Positions 35,929-45,100 of a stretch of DNA of 60,266 bases are shown here, in pieces. Origin of the DNA: Pirellulales bacterium (GTDB lineage Bacteria; Planctomycetota; Planctomycetia; Pirellulales; Thermoguttaceae); NCBI GenBank assembly GCA_016935315.1, contig JAFGRD010000144.1, positions 1 through 60,266 on the forward strand. Direction: 5' to 3'. The translations under genes and the position numbers were made by a program. The notes beneath the pieces are model-generated. The model did no database searches. It was not told the DNA's origin and saw nothing but the letters and a program-made list of their open reading frames with translations. How positions within the stretch are numbered: position 1 is the first letter of the stretch; each line of letters begins with the position of its first letter.

Positions 35929-37422
35929 TCAGAAACGCATGACGATATCGGTCGCCAGCAGGAACTGGCTGACGGAGGAACCGCCGTCGAACGCGGCCGG
36001 ATCGGCCGGGTCATCGCGGTCCTGCCAGTCCCAGCGGACTTCGGGCCGGATCGTCACGCAGGTGCCCCAGCGGTAGTTGGCCCCCAGCGTCAGGTTCGTA
36101 TACAGGCCCGGCGCCGCCGTGTTCAGAGACCGGTATCCATACGCCACGTAGCCGTCATCGTCGCGGAGGATCTCGTACCGCAGTCCGAGCGCGAGCTTCT
36201 CGGAGACCTCGTAGAACAGATACTGGGTGAAACCGTAAGCTTCGCCCCGATCGATTTCGTAGCGGGCGCTTCCCTCCTGGTAGAACCCGTCGTGATTGAG
36301 CACGTAGTGCAGCTTCTCGCTTAGTTGTTGTTCCAGTGTGACGGAGTAGACGACGCGTTCGAGGTTCTCGCCGGGGGCGTCGGCACCAGGCAGGCCGTCG
36401 AGGTCTTGCCAATCGGCTCGGCTGTCCTGCTCCGGGCCCAGGGCGACCGCCACGTAGACGCTGGTGCGCTCGTCCCGGCTGGTCCAGGTCGCATTGGCCG
36501 TGTGCGACCACGACGTGTTGTTGTCCTCCCACACGTCGTTGCCGCGGTGGATCCCGTACGACGCGCTGAGCTGATCGGCCAGGTCGTAGCTCAGCAGCAC
36601 GCCGGTGTGGGTATAGGCCGAGGGGTTGAAACCGATGGTGTGGGAATAGAAGAAATCCTCCGTCGCCAGCCCCCATTCATAGCCGACCAGGGCGTACCAC
36701 TTGCCGATCTGTGCGGTGAGCCCTCGTCCGACGGGCAGAAAGGCCTCGACGTATAGCTGGGGGAAGGCCACTTTGTAGAAACGGCTGCCTGCGTCGGAGA
36801 CGATCCGGTCGTCCAAGCCCAGGGCCTGAAACTGGAAGGCGTCGGTGCCGTAGATCACGTCGCCGCGGAATCCAAGCGAGAACCGGCCGGCATCGCTCGG
36901 GGCCGCCCGCTCGATGGTCGCGTAGAGCTGATTGAGCTGGTACTCATTCGCCCGGTCGTTGAAGCCCACCGGACCGTTGAAACGATCGGGTGGGCAGTCG
37001 GGGTTGAAGGTGAAGCCCTGGGCCAGCCAGCCCTGGACGGACACGCCCGTGCGGGCAGACCAGCAGTCACCCAGCAGCCAACGATTCAAGGTGCGGCAGG
37101 GCGCATCCTCTTCCGGCTCCTCTTCGCCCGCGTCGTTGTCGCCTTCGGCTGCGGAGACGATGTCGGCGTTCGACGGCAGAGGGGCAACGGCTTCCGTCCC
37201 GGCCGTCGGTTCTGGCTCGCTCGTCGATGCCCGGGCGCCCTCTCCGACGGGAGCCGCAATCGCGGTTGCGAAAATGCACACCCAGCCCCAGATACAGCCA
37301 GGCAGAACGACTGAATACCTGTAGACTTCACGACGTGGTGCAGTCGCATCTCCACTGCGCGAAAATCGAGTGGTTCTCCGGCGATACCGTGCGCCCGTCT
37401 TCCGTTTCCGCAGAGTTACCAC
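35929..37422 (-). CDS. Outer-membrane beta-barrel protein (BBP2/OmpL-like porin)
   Basis: A 497-residue exported protein. A hydrophobic signal (about residues 38-60) is followed by an acidic linker and a Cys-containing segment (APCRTLNRWLLGDCW). A beta-barrel with alternating amphipathic strands follows (GWLAQGFTFNPDCP, RFSLGFRGDVIYG, LTAQIGKWYALVGYEWG), and the C-terminal residue is Phe (DIVMRF), as in barrel substrates of Bam. It fits the planctomycete family of putative beta-barrel porin-2 proteins. The frame opens with GTG at 37422, leaving an unusually long basic n-region, so the true start may be further in. It is convergent with the phosphatase, which could deliver phosphate to such a porin. 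Confidence 0.8.
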   Translation of the reverse strand: MVTLRKRKTGARYRRRTTRFSRSGDATAPRREVYRYSVVLPGCIWGWVCIFATAIAAPVGEGARASTSEPEPTAGTEAVAPLPSNADIVSAAEGDNDAGEEEPEEDAPCRTLNRWLLGDCWSARTGVSVQGWLAQGFTFNPDCPPDRFNGPVGFNDRANEYQLNQLYATIERAAPSDAGRFSLGFRGDVIYGTDAFQFQALGLDDRIVSDAGSRFYKVAFPQLYVEAFLPVGRGLTAQIGKWYALVGYEWGLATEDFFYSHTIGFNPSAYTHTGVLLSYDLADQLSASYGIHRGNDVWEDNNTSWSHTANATWTSRDERTSVYVAVALGPEQDSRADWQDLDGLPGADAPGENLERVVYSVTLEQQLSEKLHYVLNHDGFYQEGSARYEIDRGEAYGFTQYLFYEVSEKLALGLRYEILRDDDGYVAYGYRSLNTAAPGLYTNLTLGANYRWGTCVTIRPEVRWDWQDRDDPADPAAFDGGSSVSQFLLATDIVMRF

Positions 37423-38118
37423 GGGTCCTGCCCTTCCCGATCAGAAGCCACCGGAATCGACGTTTCACGCAGGGCGAGCGTTATGGGTGGAAAGGCGTCT
37501 GCGCCACGTTCCACCCAAAGAGAATACCCCGTTTGCCCTTCTCCGATGTCCTTGCCGGAAAGGAGAAGATACGCCTTGCCCTGGGGCAGTGTCGGTCCGC
37601 CGGCAAACGGGGCTTGAGGGAAAGTGCGACTCTGAGGATTGGTCGGAACGGACCGCCCGGAAGCGCGGGCTTGCTGGCCCCCGTTGGGGCAGCCTTCTCG
37701 CCGGCCTCGACGTCGGCGGGTGGAGGCAACCTCCCCGCTTTTGCCGTCGTCGGCCGCAAGACACGGCCCATCGGTATTATTTCCGGCCAGCCGAACGACG
37801 CGCCGGCCATTTGCGAGGTATGGTTAACCTGTGTCGTCAATCGGCGACTCCCTTCGTTCGTCGCGCACATCGTCCGCGTGAGTGAACCGTCGGAACACTC
37901 GTCCGTCTTTAGGACCTGTCGAGTAACAAGCGGGGCATTCTGGGGAATCACAAGGGCGTGCAGACGCCGTTCGGTTCGCTGATCCACAGCGCTTGGCCGC
38001 GAGCGGGACGTCGCTTCAGCGGCCCTTCGATCGGGGATACGGTCTGCACCTCTGTTGCCAGAAAGAAGCCGACCGCCGAACGATCTCGGTGCGCGACGAT
38101 CCCCCAAGGGGCAGACTG
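37423..38118. other. Non-coding divergent region between porin and hybrid kinase
   Basis: About 700 bases without a convincing gene; open frames on both strands lack recognisable motifs. It includes the hairpin at 37485-37516 and a weaker CTTCTCC / GGAGAAG pair near 37540-37566. Promoters for both divergent genes should be here, but none stands out. Confidence 0.5.
37485..37516 (-). promoter_or_regulatory. Strong hairpin in the porin 5' region
   Basis: GGGTGGAA (37485-37492) pairs with TTCCACCC (37509-37516), with an inner GGCG / CGCC stem. It lies 63 bases upstream of the porin GTG and would be in its 5' leader if transcription starts further upstream. A role in translation or transcript stability is inference only. 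Confidence 0.4.
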
Positions 38119-40380
38119 ATGAGACTCCAGACCAAGAGCCTTTTGATTACGGGCGTCGCCGTCGGTTGCCTGTTCGCGGCGCTGCTGGTCGTCTCTTGGA
38201 TAATCGTCGGGAACAGCTTCGCACGGCTGGAGCGCGCCAACGTGTGCGACCGCACGCTGGCGGTGCGAGACGCGCTGGAGCAGCGGTTCAAGTCGCTGGA
38301 AACCAGCAACGCCGACTGGGCCGCCTGGGATGCGTCCTACGAGTTCGTCGAGGACGGCAACGCCGCGTTTCGGGATGAAAACCTCTCTGATGATGCCGTG
38401 GCGACGCTGCAGATCAACGTGATGCTCTATCTTCACCGGTCCGGCAGAGTGGTGACCTCGAAGTGTGTGGATATCGAAACGGCGGAGCCGCAGCCCACTC
38501 CACTGAGCCTGGTGAAGCGGGACTGGGCCGACGACCCGCTGATTCGTTTCGACGGTGTCCGCGATTTCCATTCCGGCGTGCTCCGTCTGCCGGAGGGAGT
38601 GATGCTGGTCAGCGCGATGCCGATCATCAAGAGCAACCGCGGGGGTCCAATTCGCGGCGCGCTGCTGTTCGGCAGATGGCTCGACGCGAAGGAAGTCGAG
38701 CGGCTCTGCGAGTTGACCAACGTAGCGACTCGGTTCTGTCCGGTGGACGATCCGGCACGACCGGCCTGGACGCGGGAGATCGATGCTTCCGCGGAGCCGT
38801 TGACCTGGCTGGCCGACTCCGAAACGGCCGAAGCGTGCTTCACCGTCAACGACGTGTACGGAAAACCGATCCTGCTGGGCATTACCCGGCTGCCCCGCGA
38901 CATCACGGCACAGGGGCGGCAAAGCCTCGTCTACCTGGCCTTCTCTCTGCTGGTCACCGGGCTGGCGTTCATGCTGCTGCTGCGATTCCTGCTGCGATCC
39001 CTGGTATTGTCCAGGCTGCTGCGGCTTGCCCACGAAGTCGCAAGCATCGACGACAAGGGGCTGGACAACGCCCGGATCCACGTGGCCGGCAACGACGAGC
39101 TGGCCGGGCTGGCCGGCACGGTGGCCGAGATGGTGCGAGGGCTGGCCCAGTCGCACCGGAACCTCCGCTCGGCAACCGAGGCGGCCAACCAGGCCAGCCG
39201 ATCCAAGAGTGCCTTCCTGGCCAATATGAGCCATGAGATCCGCACGCCGATGACCGCGATCCTGGGGTTTACCGACGTCCTGCTCGAACGGGTCACGGAG
39301 TCGGAGCTGATCGAAGCCGGCCAGACCGTCAAACGCAACGGAGAGTATCTGCTGCAGGTGATCAACGACATTCTTGATCTCTCCAAGATCGAAGCGGGCA
39401 AGATCGAAGTCGAACGCATCCCCTGGTCTCCACAACAGGTCGTCTCGCAGGCCGTCTCCTTGATTCACCAGCGTAGCGAGGAGAAAGGGCTGCGGCTGGG
39501 CGTCGAGTTCGATGGGCCCGTTCCCGCCACGATCTGCACCGACCCCGTCCGACTGCAACAGATCCTGGTCAACCTTCTCGGCAACGCCGTCAAGTTCACC
39601 GAGGCAGGTGGTATCCGCCTGCTCGTGCGCTGTGTGGGGGCCGAGTCGTCGAAACCGATGATGCAATTCGAGGTCCACGACACGGGCATCGGAATGAACG
39701 AGCAACAGCTCGGGATGATCTTCCAGCCCTTTACCCAAGCCGACAGCTCGGTCACACGCCGCTTCGGAGGCACGGGGCTGGGGCTGACCATCAGCCGGCG
39801 GTTTGCCGAGCTGCTGGGCGGCGATCTGTCCGCCCGCAGCAAACCCGGCGAGGGCAGCACCTTCCTGTTGACCATCGCCGCGGGCGACGTCGGCGATTGG
39901 GTGCAAGTCGAGCGTGCCGCGCCGGAGAGGTCCCGGCTCGACGAGGCGGATGCCGCGCCGCCGCTGGATCCGGACTGTCGCGTGCTGCTGGTCGAAGACG
40001 GCGTGGACAATCAGCGCCTGATCCGCCTTCTGCTGGAGCGGGCGGGCGCCGCGGTGACGATCGCGGACAACGGGCAGGCAGCCGTCGATCTGGTCACCGG
40101 CGCCGAGGCTCCGGGCGAGCCGTTCGACGTGATCCTGATGGACATGCAGATGCCCGTGCTCGACGGCTACGAGGCCGCACAAAGACTACGCGACGCGGGA
40201 TACACACGTCCGATCGTCGCGCTGACGGCCCACGCCATGCGCGACGACCGCGAAAAGTGTCTGAGGGCCGGATGCGACGATTACCTCGTCAAGCCCATCC
40301 ATCGCGACCGACTCCTCTCAGTGGTCGCACATTATGCCGCCGTTTCCGCGGAACCCGCCGCCGAGCCGAGCCTTCGGTGA
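38119..40380 (+). CDS. CHASE4 hybrid histidine kinase
   Basis: A 753-residue sensor. Order of parts: membrane helix (8-30), extracytoplasmic CHASE4 domain (signature NADWAAWDASYEFVEDGN at 64-81), second helix (about 272-298) and HAMP. HisKA follows with His372 in SHEIRTPM, then HATPase_c with N, G1 (DTGIGM) and G2 (GGTGLGL) boxes. A C-terminal receiver domain has Asp675 in MDMQMP. CHASE4 binds unknown small ligands. The internal receiver may pass phosphate to a separate Hpt protein, none of which is adjacent. The start at ATG 38119 sits directly before the first helix. Confidence 0.93.
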   Translation: MRLQTKSLLITGVAVGCLFAALLVVSWIIVGNSFARLERANVCDRTLAVRDALEQRFKSLETSNADWAAWDASYEFVEDGNAAFRDENLSDDAVATLQINVMLYLHRSGRVVTSKCVDIETAEPQPTPLSLVKRDWADDPLIRFDGVRDFHSGVLRLPEGVMLVSAMPIIKSNRGGPIRGALLFGRWLDAKEVERLCELTNVATRFCPVDDPARPAWTREIDASAEPLTWLADSETAEACFTVNDVYGKPILLGITRLPRDITAQGRQSLVYLAFSLLVTGLAFMLLLRFLLRSLVLSRLLRLAHEVASIDDKGLDNARIHVAGNDELAGLAGTVAEMVRGLAQSHRNLRSATEAANQASRSKSAFLANMSHEIRTPMTAILGFTDVLLERVTESELIEAGQTVKRNGEYLLQVINDILDLSKIEAGKIEVERIPWSPQQVVSQAVSLIHQRSEEKGLRLGVEFDGPVPATICTDPVRLQQILVNLLGNAVKFTEAGGIRLLVRCVGAESSKPMMQFEVHDTGIGMNEQQLGMIFQPFTQADSSVTRRFGGTGLGLTISRRFAELLGGDLSARSKPGEGSTFLLTIAAGDVGDWVQVERAAPERSRLDEADAAPPLDPDCRVLLVEDGVDNQRLIRLLLERAGAAVTIADNGQAAVDLVTGAEAPGEPFDVILMDMQMPVLDGYEAAQRLRDAGYTRPIVALTAHAMRDDREKCLRAGCDDYLVKPIHRDRLLSVVAHYAAVSAEPAAEPSLR

Positions 40381-40598
40381 GATATCGGCCGCCCCATGGC
40401 CTGCACGAGTCCTAAGCGGACGGGGCCGGCAGGATCTGCGGCAGGGGGGATCGGGCGTCCCGCCTGTTTGACTCGGCACGTCCGGATCGTTATGATCGGG
40501 GAATCTGGAATCTCGGCCCAAATGAAGGGGAACCCGATGCGCGTACGCGACGGCCGCCTTCTCGACGCCCCCGCCCATCCCGACCAGGAGAACCCGTG

Positions 40599-41657
40599 AT
40601 GGAAGACCACAAGAACACCCGCCGCCAGTTCATCAAGGCCACCTCGGCGGCCGTCGCCGGGGCGTCGCTCGGCTCGTTGGCCACGGCCAACGCCGCCGAA
40701 GTGAAGCCCGAAACCGTCCTGAACCACAACCCGAAGATGGGCTACCGACGACTCGGCAAGACCGGGTTCATGATCTCGGAGGTCAGCCTCGGCGGACACG
40801 GCGGCGAGAAAGTGGAAGACCGCGTGCCCGTGCTGGAGAAGGCCGTCGAGCTGGGTATCAACTACGTCGATAACAACATCGACGCCGAGTGCAACCTCTA
40901 CGGCGAGGCCATGGCCAAATCGGCCGGTGCCCGGCGCGACAAATGGTTCATCGGTTTCGCTTCCTGGCCCCAGAAGATCACCACCGAGTATGAGGAGAAC
41001 CTCTCGCCGGCCGGCATGATCAAGACGATCGAGGACCGGCTGAAGTCGTACCGCACCGATGTGCTCGACATGTGGCGGCCGGTGGGCGCCACCTGGGGAA
41101 AAGGCCAAACGAACATCTCTTCGATGCTGATGGTCAGCCAGAAGACGCTCGACATGGTCGTCGAGGTCTTCGAGAAGGTCCACCAGCAGGGCAAAGTCCG
41201 CTATCTGGGCGTTTCGGCGCATAACCCCAAGGTGTTCCACCGCGTGTTGGGCGAGTATCCGCAGTTCTCCGTGATCATCTTCCCGTACCTCTTCCTGACC
41301 GAGGAGTTCGGCGGCAACAGCCTGTTGAAGCTGGCCCAGGAAAAGGACATCGGCGTGATCGGGCTGAAACCGTTCGGGGCGGGAACCACCTTCGGGATCA
41401 AGCCGCGGGAGATCCAGGGCACCGTCGACAAGCGGGCCCGCGTGCTGGTCCGCGAAATGCTCCGCGAAAAGCGGCTCTCGGCCGTGATCCCCGGCGTGAA
41501 CATCCCCGAACAACTCGTCGAAAACGTCCACGGCTCGTACGAACGGGACCAGCCGAAAACGCCCGAGGACGAACAGGCCTTGAAAGAGTGTACCCGAAAC
41601 TACTACGCAAACCTCACGCCCGAATACCGATGGCTGCACAAATGGGAGCAGGTGTGA
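40599..41657 (+). CDS. Tat-exported aldo/keto-reductase-like protein with altered active site
   Basis: A 352-residue protein with a twin-arginine signal (TRRQFIK at 7-13, then a hydrophobic Ala-rich h-region ending near NAAE). The remainder is an AKR barrel: YRRLGKTGFMISEVSLGG, GINYVDNN with Asp91 and LYGEAM with Tyr101. The usual Lys of the tetrad (after RRDKWFI) reads Gly/Phe, and the usual His (in DMWRPVGA) reads Trp/Arg, so classical NADPH-dependent reduction is doubtful. A ribosome-binding site GGAG precedes the ATG. Its stop overlaps the tetraheme cytochrome start (GTGA), suggesting a periplasmic redox pair. Confidence 0.85.
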   Translation: MEDHKNTRRQFIKATSAAVAGASLGSLATANAAEVKPETVLNHNPKMGYRRLGKTGFMISEVSLGGHGGEKVEDRVPVLEKAVELGINYVDNNIDAECNLYGEAMAKSAGARRDKWFIGFASWPQKITTEYEENLSPAGMIKTIEDRLKSYRTDVLDMWRPVGATWGKGQTNISSMLMVSQKTLDMVVEVFEKVHQQGKVRYLGVSAHNPKVFHRVLGEYPQFSVIIFPYLFLTEEFGGNSLLKLAQEKDIGVIGLKPFGAGTTFGIKPREIQGTVDKRARVLVREMLREKRLSAVIPGVNIPEQLVENVHGSYERDQPKTPEDEQALKECTRNYYANLTPEYRWLHKWEQV

Positions 41658-42148
41658 ACGCCCAGCGGCACTGGGGCCCATGGTGGTTGCCGGTCGCGTC
41701 GGCGGCGCTGCTGCTTGGGATCGCAGTCTGGGCACCGGGCTTCGGGATTGGCTGCGAAGGGGACACCGAGACCGGCGGAGCGGCGGAAGAGTCGGGCGAG
41801 GAGACCAGTCCTTTCAGCGCCAACGCGGCGTGCTATGTCTGCCACATCCCGTTCGTCCGCGAGGAGCTGGGCAAGGTCCACCTGAAGGCCAAGGTGCCGT
41901 GCATCGAGTGTCACGGGCTCAGCGCCGCGCACGCCAACGACGAGGACATCGGAGCGACGCCGCCGGACGTGGTTTTCCAGCGCAAGCAGATCGACGCCTC
42001 GTGTGTCAAGTGCCACGAAACCCACGACGCCCCTGCCCGCCAAGTGATTGCCCGCTATCAGGAGAGAAAACTCTCGTCGGAGTCGCCGGCCGTTTGCACC
42101 GACTGCCACGGCAGCCACAAGATCGAGCAGCCGGCGGAGCAAGAGTAG
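41654..42148 (+). CDS. Membrane-anchored tetraheme cytochrome c
   Basis: A 164-residue protein with an N-terminal membrane helix (about 12-27) and four CxxCH heme-binding motifs: CYVCH (60-64), CIECH (83-87), CVKCH (117-121) and CTDCH (148-152). Extra histidines between them can serve as distal ligands. The size and anchor recall NapC/NirT-type or small NrfB-like electron carriers, but the spacing is not diagnostic of either. The GTG at 41654 is preferred because it overlaps the upstream stop and has GGGAG just before it. It likely passes electrons between the quinone pool and a periplasmic oxidoreductase. Confidence 0.88.
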   Translation: MNAQRHWGPWWLPVASAALLLGIAVWAPGFGIGCEGDTETGGAAEESGEETSPFSANAACYVCHIPFVREELGKVHLKAKVPCIECHGLSAAHANDEDIGATPPDVVFQRKQIDASCVKCHETHDAPARQVIARYQERKLSSESPAVCTDCHGSHKIEQPAEQE

Positions 42149-42241
42149 CCGCCCCCCCTTGTGCGACCTTCGCCATGCGGGGATACTGCACGGTTTCAAC
42201 TGCCATCCCCATTCTGACGGATCTTCCCGGGGCTGCCCCTG

Positions 42242-45100
42242 ATGCCGATCGCGTCTTCCGACGACCCTCGCGTTCCAGAACCTGATACGAGTCCCCGCGT
42301 TGCCCTGTCGGCGGTCGTCATCCTGTCGGCGGCCATGGCGGCCGCCTGGATTGCGTCCGGCTCGATCGGCCTGCTGGCACACCCGCTGCGCCACGCGCTG
42401 ACCTGGGTCGCCCTGGGCGTGGCGATCGTGTCCGGCTTGCCGCGGCGGGATGCCTCGTGGCCCCGGTGGGCGCTGCTGGTCGCCGCGGTGTTGGCCGGTC
42501 TGGTGATGACCGCCGCGTCGCTGCCCGCCGTTAATGTGTTGGCCGTGGCCCTGGTGCTGGCGGCTTTGGTCGGGCCGGCGCCGGGGCTGCAGGGTCGGGT
42601 CGTGGCGACGGCGGCCCTGGCCGTGGTCGCGCTCGGCATCTTCCGGACGGCGCAGACCTCGATTCCGGTCGTCTGGCTGGCGGCCGACGCCGTTGGAGAA
42701 GTGTTTGGGCGGCTGGCCGGGCGGCTGGCCGGAGAGCCGCTCTGGATCGGGTCCCTGTTCGGGGGCGTCGATTTCCTGGTGCTGATGGCGGCCCTCTACG
42801 TCGGCTGGCTGCTGCAGACGGCGCCGCCGCGATGGCCGCGAGCCCTCTACGCGGCGGCGGCCATCTTGCTGGGACATCTGCTCTACCTGGTCGTGCTGGC
42901 TTTCTCGAACCGGCTGCTGGCCGCCCTGCCCGACCCGGTGCTGCCGGAGATTACCGATATCAACCAAATGGGCGTTTGGACCTGGGGCAACGCGGCCCGG
43001 TCGCTGCTGCCTTGGAACCTGCCGGTGCTTGCCGGGCTGGTTCATGTCGCAATCGCCGTGGCCATGTTCCGCTGGGCCCGGTGGCCGGCGGAATCGGGGG
43101 AAGCACCCGAGCCGGACATGGAGAAGGGCCCATCGCAAACCGGGCCGCCCCGCCGGCGCGTGCAGCTTGTGCTGCAATACGGTCCCGGGCTGCTGGCCGT
43201 TCTGATACCGATCGTGACCGTGCTGGGTCTGAGCAGATCGACGTTGAAAGGCAAAACGGTCGTGGCCTACGCGGAAGGCTACGTCAACTGGAACAAGCCG
43301 GAGCATCGGCAGCATGGGACCGCCGGTGAGCCGTCGCCGCAAGAGCGGCCGACCGATCCCGCCCGGCGAGACGCCCCCACCTACGGCACGTTGCGGTGGT
43401 TCGTCGAGAGCCTCGGCGGCCGATTGCTGATCTCGAATGATCTGTCTGAGCAGGATCTGGCCGCGGCCGATGTGCTTCTGCTGATCCATCCCGACCGGCC
43501 TTGGCCCGAGGAGACCCTGAAGCGGGTGAAGCAGTATGTCGACGGCGGCGGGGCGCTGCTGGTAGCGGCCGAACCGACCGTGGCGCGACACGCCGCCGGG
43601 CAGACGTCCAGAAGCAGCTTCAACGACGTGCTGAGCGCGCTGGGAGCGGCCGTGCGAGTTCGAGACGACACGGCAGTCGCCGCAGTGGCCCAATGGGAAC
43701 ACGCCCTGCAGCCGCTGGCGCATCCGGCCACCGAGGGCATCGACGACCGGCGAAACCACTTCGGGCTGGTGAGCAGCTCGTCGATCGAGGTCCGCTGGCC
43801 CGCCCGGCCGCTGCTGGTGGGACGCTTCGGCTTCGGCGAGCCGGGCGATAGCGGGGCGGCGGAATACGACTCGGGTGAGGAACTGGGCGATCTGGTGTTG
43901 GCTGCCGAACAGCGCATCGGGCGGGGACGCGTTGTCGTGCTGGGTGGCGCCGCCGCGCTGCGCGATGACTTCCAGGCCGTCGCCTATCCGACCACCGGAC
44001 GCCTGTTGGCCTACTTGGCCGACAAGCCGGGCAGCCCGCAGGACTGGTGGCGCCAGACGCTGGGGCTGCTGGCCATGGCGGCACTGGTGGGGCTGCTGTT
44101 CTGGCAGCGGGTCGGGGCCCAGAACACTGCGGTTCAGAAGGCGGGGGCTCAGGAAGCTGGCGTTCAAGAGACTAGTGAGTCTGCCGGCGTTCAGCCGGCG
44201 GCGCAGCGGGCAGCGGCGATCCAGGTGGCCGTGGTCGCCGCGGCGCTGGCCGTCTCGCTGGTCTGTTGCGTACACCTGAGCCTGGTCACGGGTCGCGTGT
44301 TGCCCGACGGGAAGCGGCTGCTGCCCAACCAGGTGGCCTACATCGATGCCTCGCACCTGGAGGCCTACAGCAGCGACACCTGGGACGCTTTCGGCATCGG
44401 CGGCCTGGGCCGCACGCTGATTCGCAACGGCTTCCTGCCGCTGCTGCTGCCCGAGCTGAGCCCAAAGCGGCTGGAGGGCGCAAAGCTGCTGATTTCGATC
44501 GGCCCCGGGCGACGTTTTTCCGCGGCCGATCGCCAAGCCGTGAAACGTTTCGTGGAGGCAGGCGGGACGTTCCTCTGCATGGTCGGGGCCGAGCAGGCAC
44601 GCGCCAGCCGGGAGCTGCTGGGCGAGTTCGGATTCTACGTGCCCACCTCGCCCGTGCCGCCGAGCGAGATCGTCCGCGAGCCGGCGCCGTTGGGCATGGG
44701 CTATTTCCGGACGCTCTACTTCAACGAGGACGGTGTTCAGGCGTCGATGCTGTGCTACTCAAGTTGGGAGGTAATCTGCACGGAGCAGGACGGCTGGAAG
44801 ATGGCCCAGTGGTCGGACGGAATCACCGACGTACCGTTTGTCGTCAGCCGGCCCGTCGGACGCGGCACGGTCGCCGTCATCGCCGACACCTACGTGGCGA
44901 CCAACCAGAACCTGGAAACGGCCGAAACGGCGTTTGCCGAGAACGTCGATTTCTGGCGTTGGTTTCTTAGTCGGGTGACGGATCGGCCCCCGTGGACACC
45001 CTCGAAGCAGGACGAACCAAAACCGCCGAGTCCGCCCGATCGGCCCGCGGCCGAGGCGGTGCCCGCCGACGACTCGGCGAACCGGGAGGCAGCACCGTGA
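42242..45100 (+). CDS. Giant membrane protein: exosortase-like helical core lacking catalytic residues, two GATase-like domains
   Basis: A 952-residue protein. The first 340 residues form eight or nine membrane helices. Two soluble GATase/DUF4350-like domains follow, with a membrane segment (about 605-700) between them. Domain 1 contains ADVLLLIHPDRPWPEETLKR and YVDGGGALLVAAEP; domain 2 contains LLISIGPGRRFSAADRQAV and FVEAGGTFLCMVG. The helix arrangement around GSLFGGVDFLVLMAALYVGW and ILLGHLLYLVVLAFS parallels the exosortase core, but the Cys and Arg positions read Phe/Gly and Tyr. It overlaps the next gene by one base (TGATG). The exosortase-like reading is inference; the organisation of helices plus GATase-like domains is seen directly. 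Confidence 0.7.
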   Translation: MPIASSDDPRVPEPDTSPRVALSAVVILSAAMAAAWIASGSIGLLAHPLRHALTWVALGVAIVSGLPRRDASWPRWALLVAAVLAGLVMTAASLPAVNVLAVALVLAALVGPAPGLQGRVVATAALAVVALGIFRTAQTSIPVVWLAADAVGEVFGRLAGRLAGEPLWIGSLFGGVDFLVLMAALYVGWLLQTAPPRWPRALYAAAAILLGHLLYLVVLAFSNRLLAALPDPVLPEITDINQMGVWTWGNAARSLLPWNLPVLAGLVHVAIAVAMFRWARWPAESGEAPEPDMEKGPSQTGPPRRRVQLVLQYGPGLLAVLIPIVTVLGLSRSTLKGKTVVAYAEGYVNWNKPEHRQHGTAGEPSPQERPTDPARRDAPTYGTLRWFVESLGGRLLISNDLSEQDLAAADVLLLIHPDRPWPEETLKRVKQYVDGGGALLVAAEPTVARHAAGQTSRSSFNDVLSALGAAVRVRDDTAVAAVAQWEHALQPLAHPATEGIDDRRNHFGLVSSSSIEVRWPARPLLVGRFGFGEPGDSGAAEYDSGEELGDLVLAAEQRIGRGRVVVLGGAAALRDDFQAVAYPTTGRLLAYLADKPGSPQDWWRQTLGLLAMAALVGLLFWQRVGAQNTAVQKAGAQEAGVQETSESAGVQPAAQRAAAIQVAVVAAALAVSLVCCVHLSLVTGRVLPDGKRLLPNQVAYIDASHLEAYSSDTWDAFGIGGLGRTLIRNGFLPLLLPELSPKRLEGAKLLISIGPGRRFSAADRQAVKRFVEAGGTFLCMVGAEQARASRELLGEFGFYVPTSPVPPSEIVREPAPLGMGYFRTLYFNEDGVQASMLCYSSWEVICTEQDGWKMAQWSDGITDVPFVVSRPVGRGTVAVIADTYVATNQNLETAETAFAENVDFWRWFLSRVTDRPPWTPSKQDEPKPPSPPDRPAAEAVPADDSANREAAP

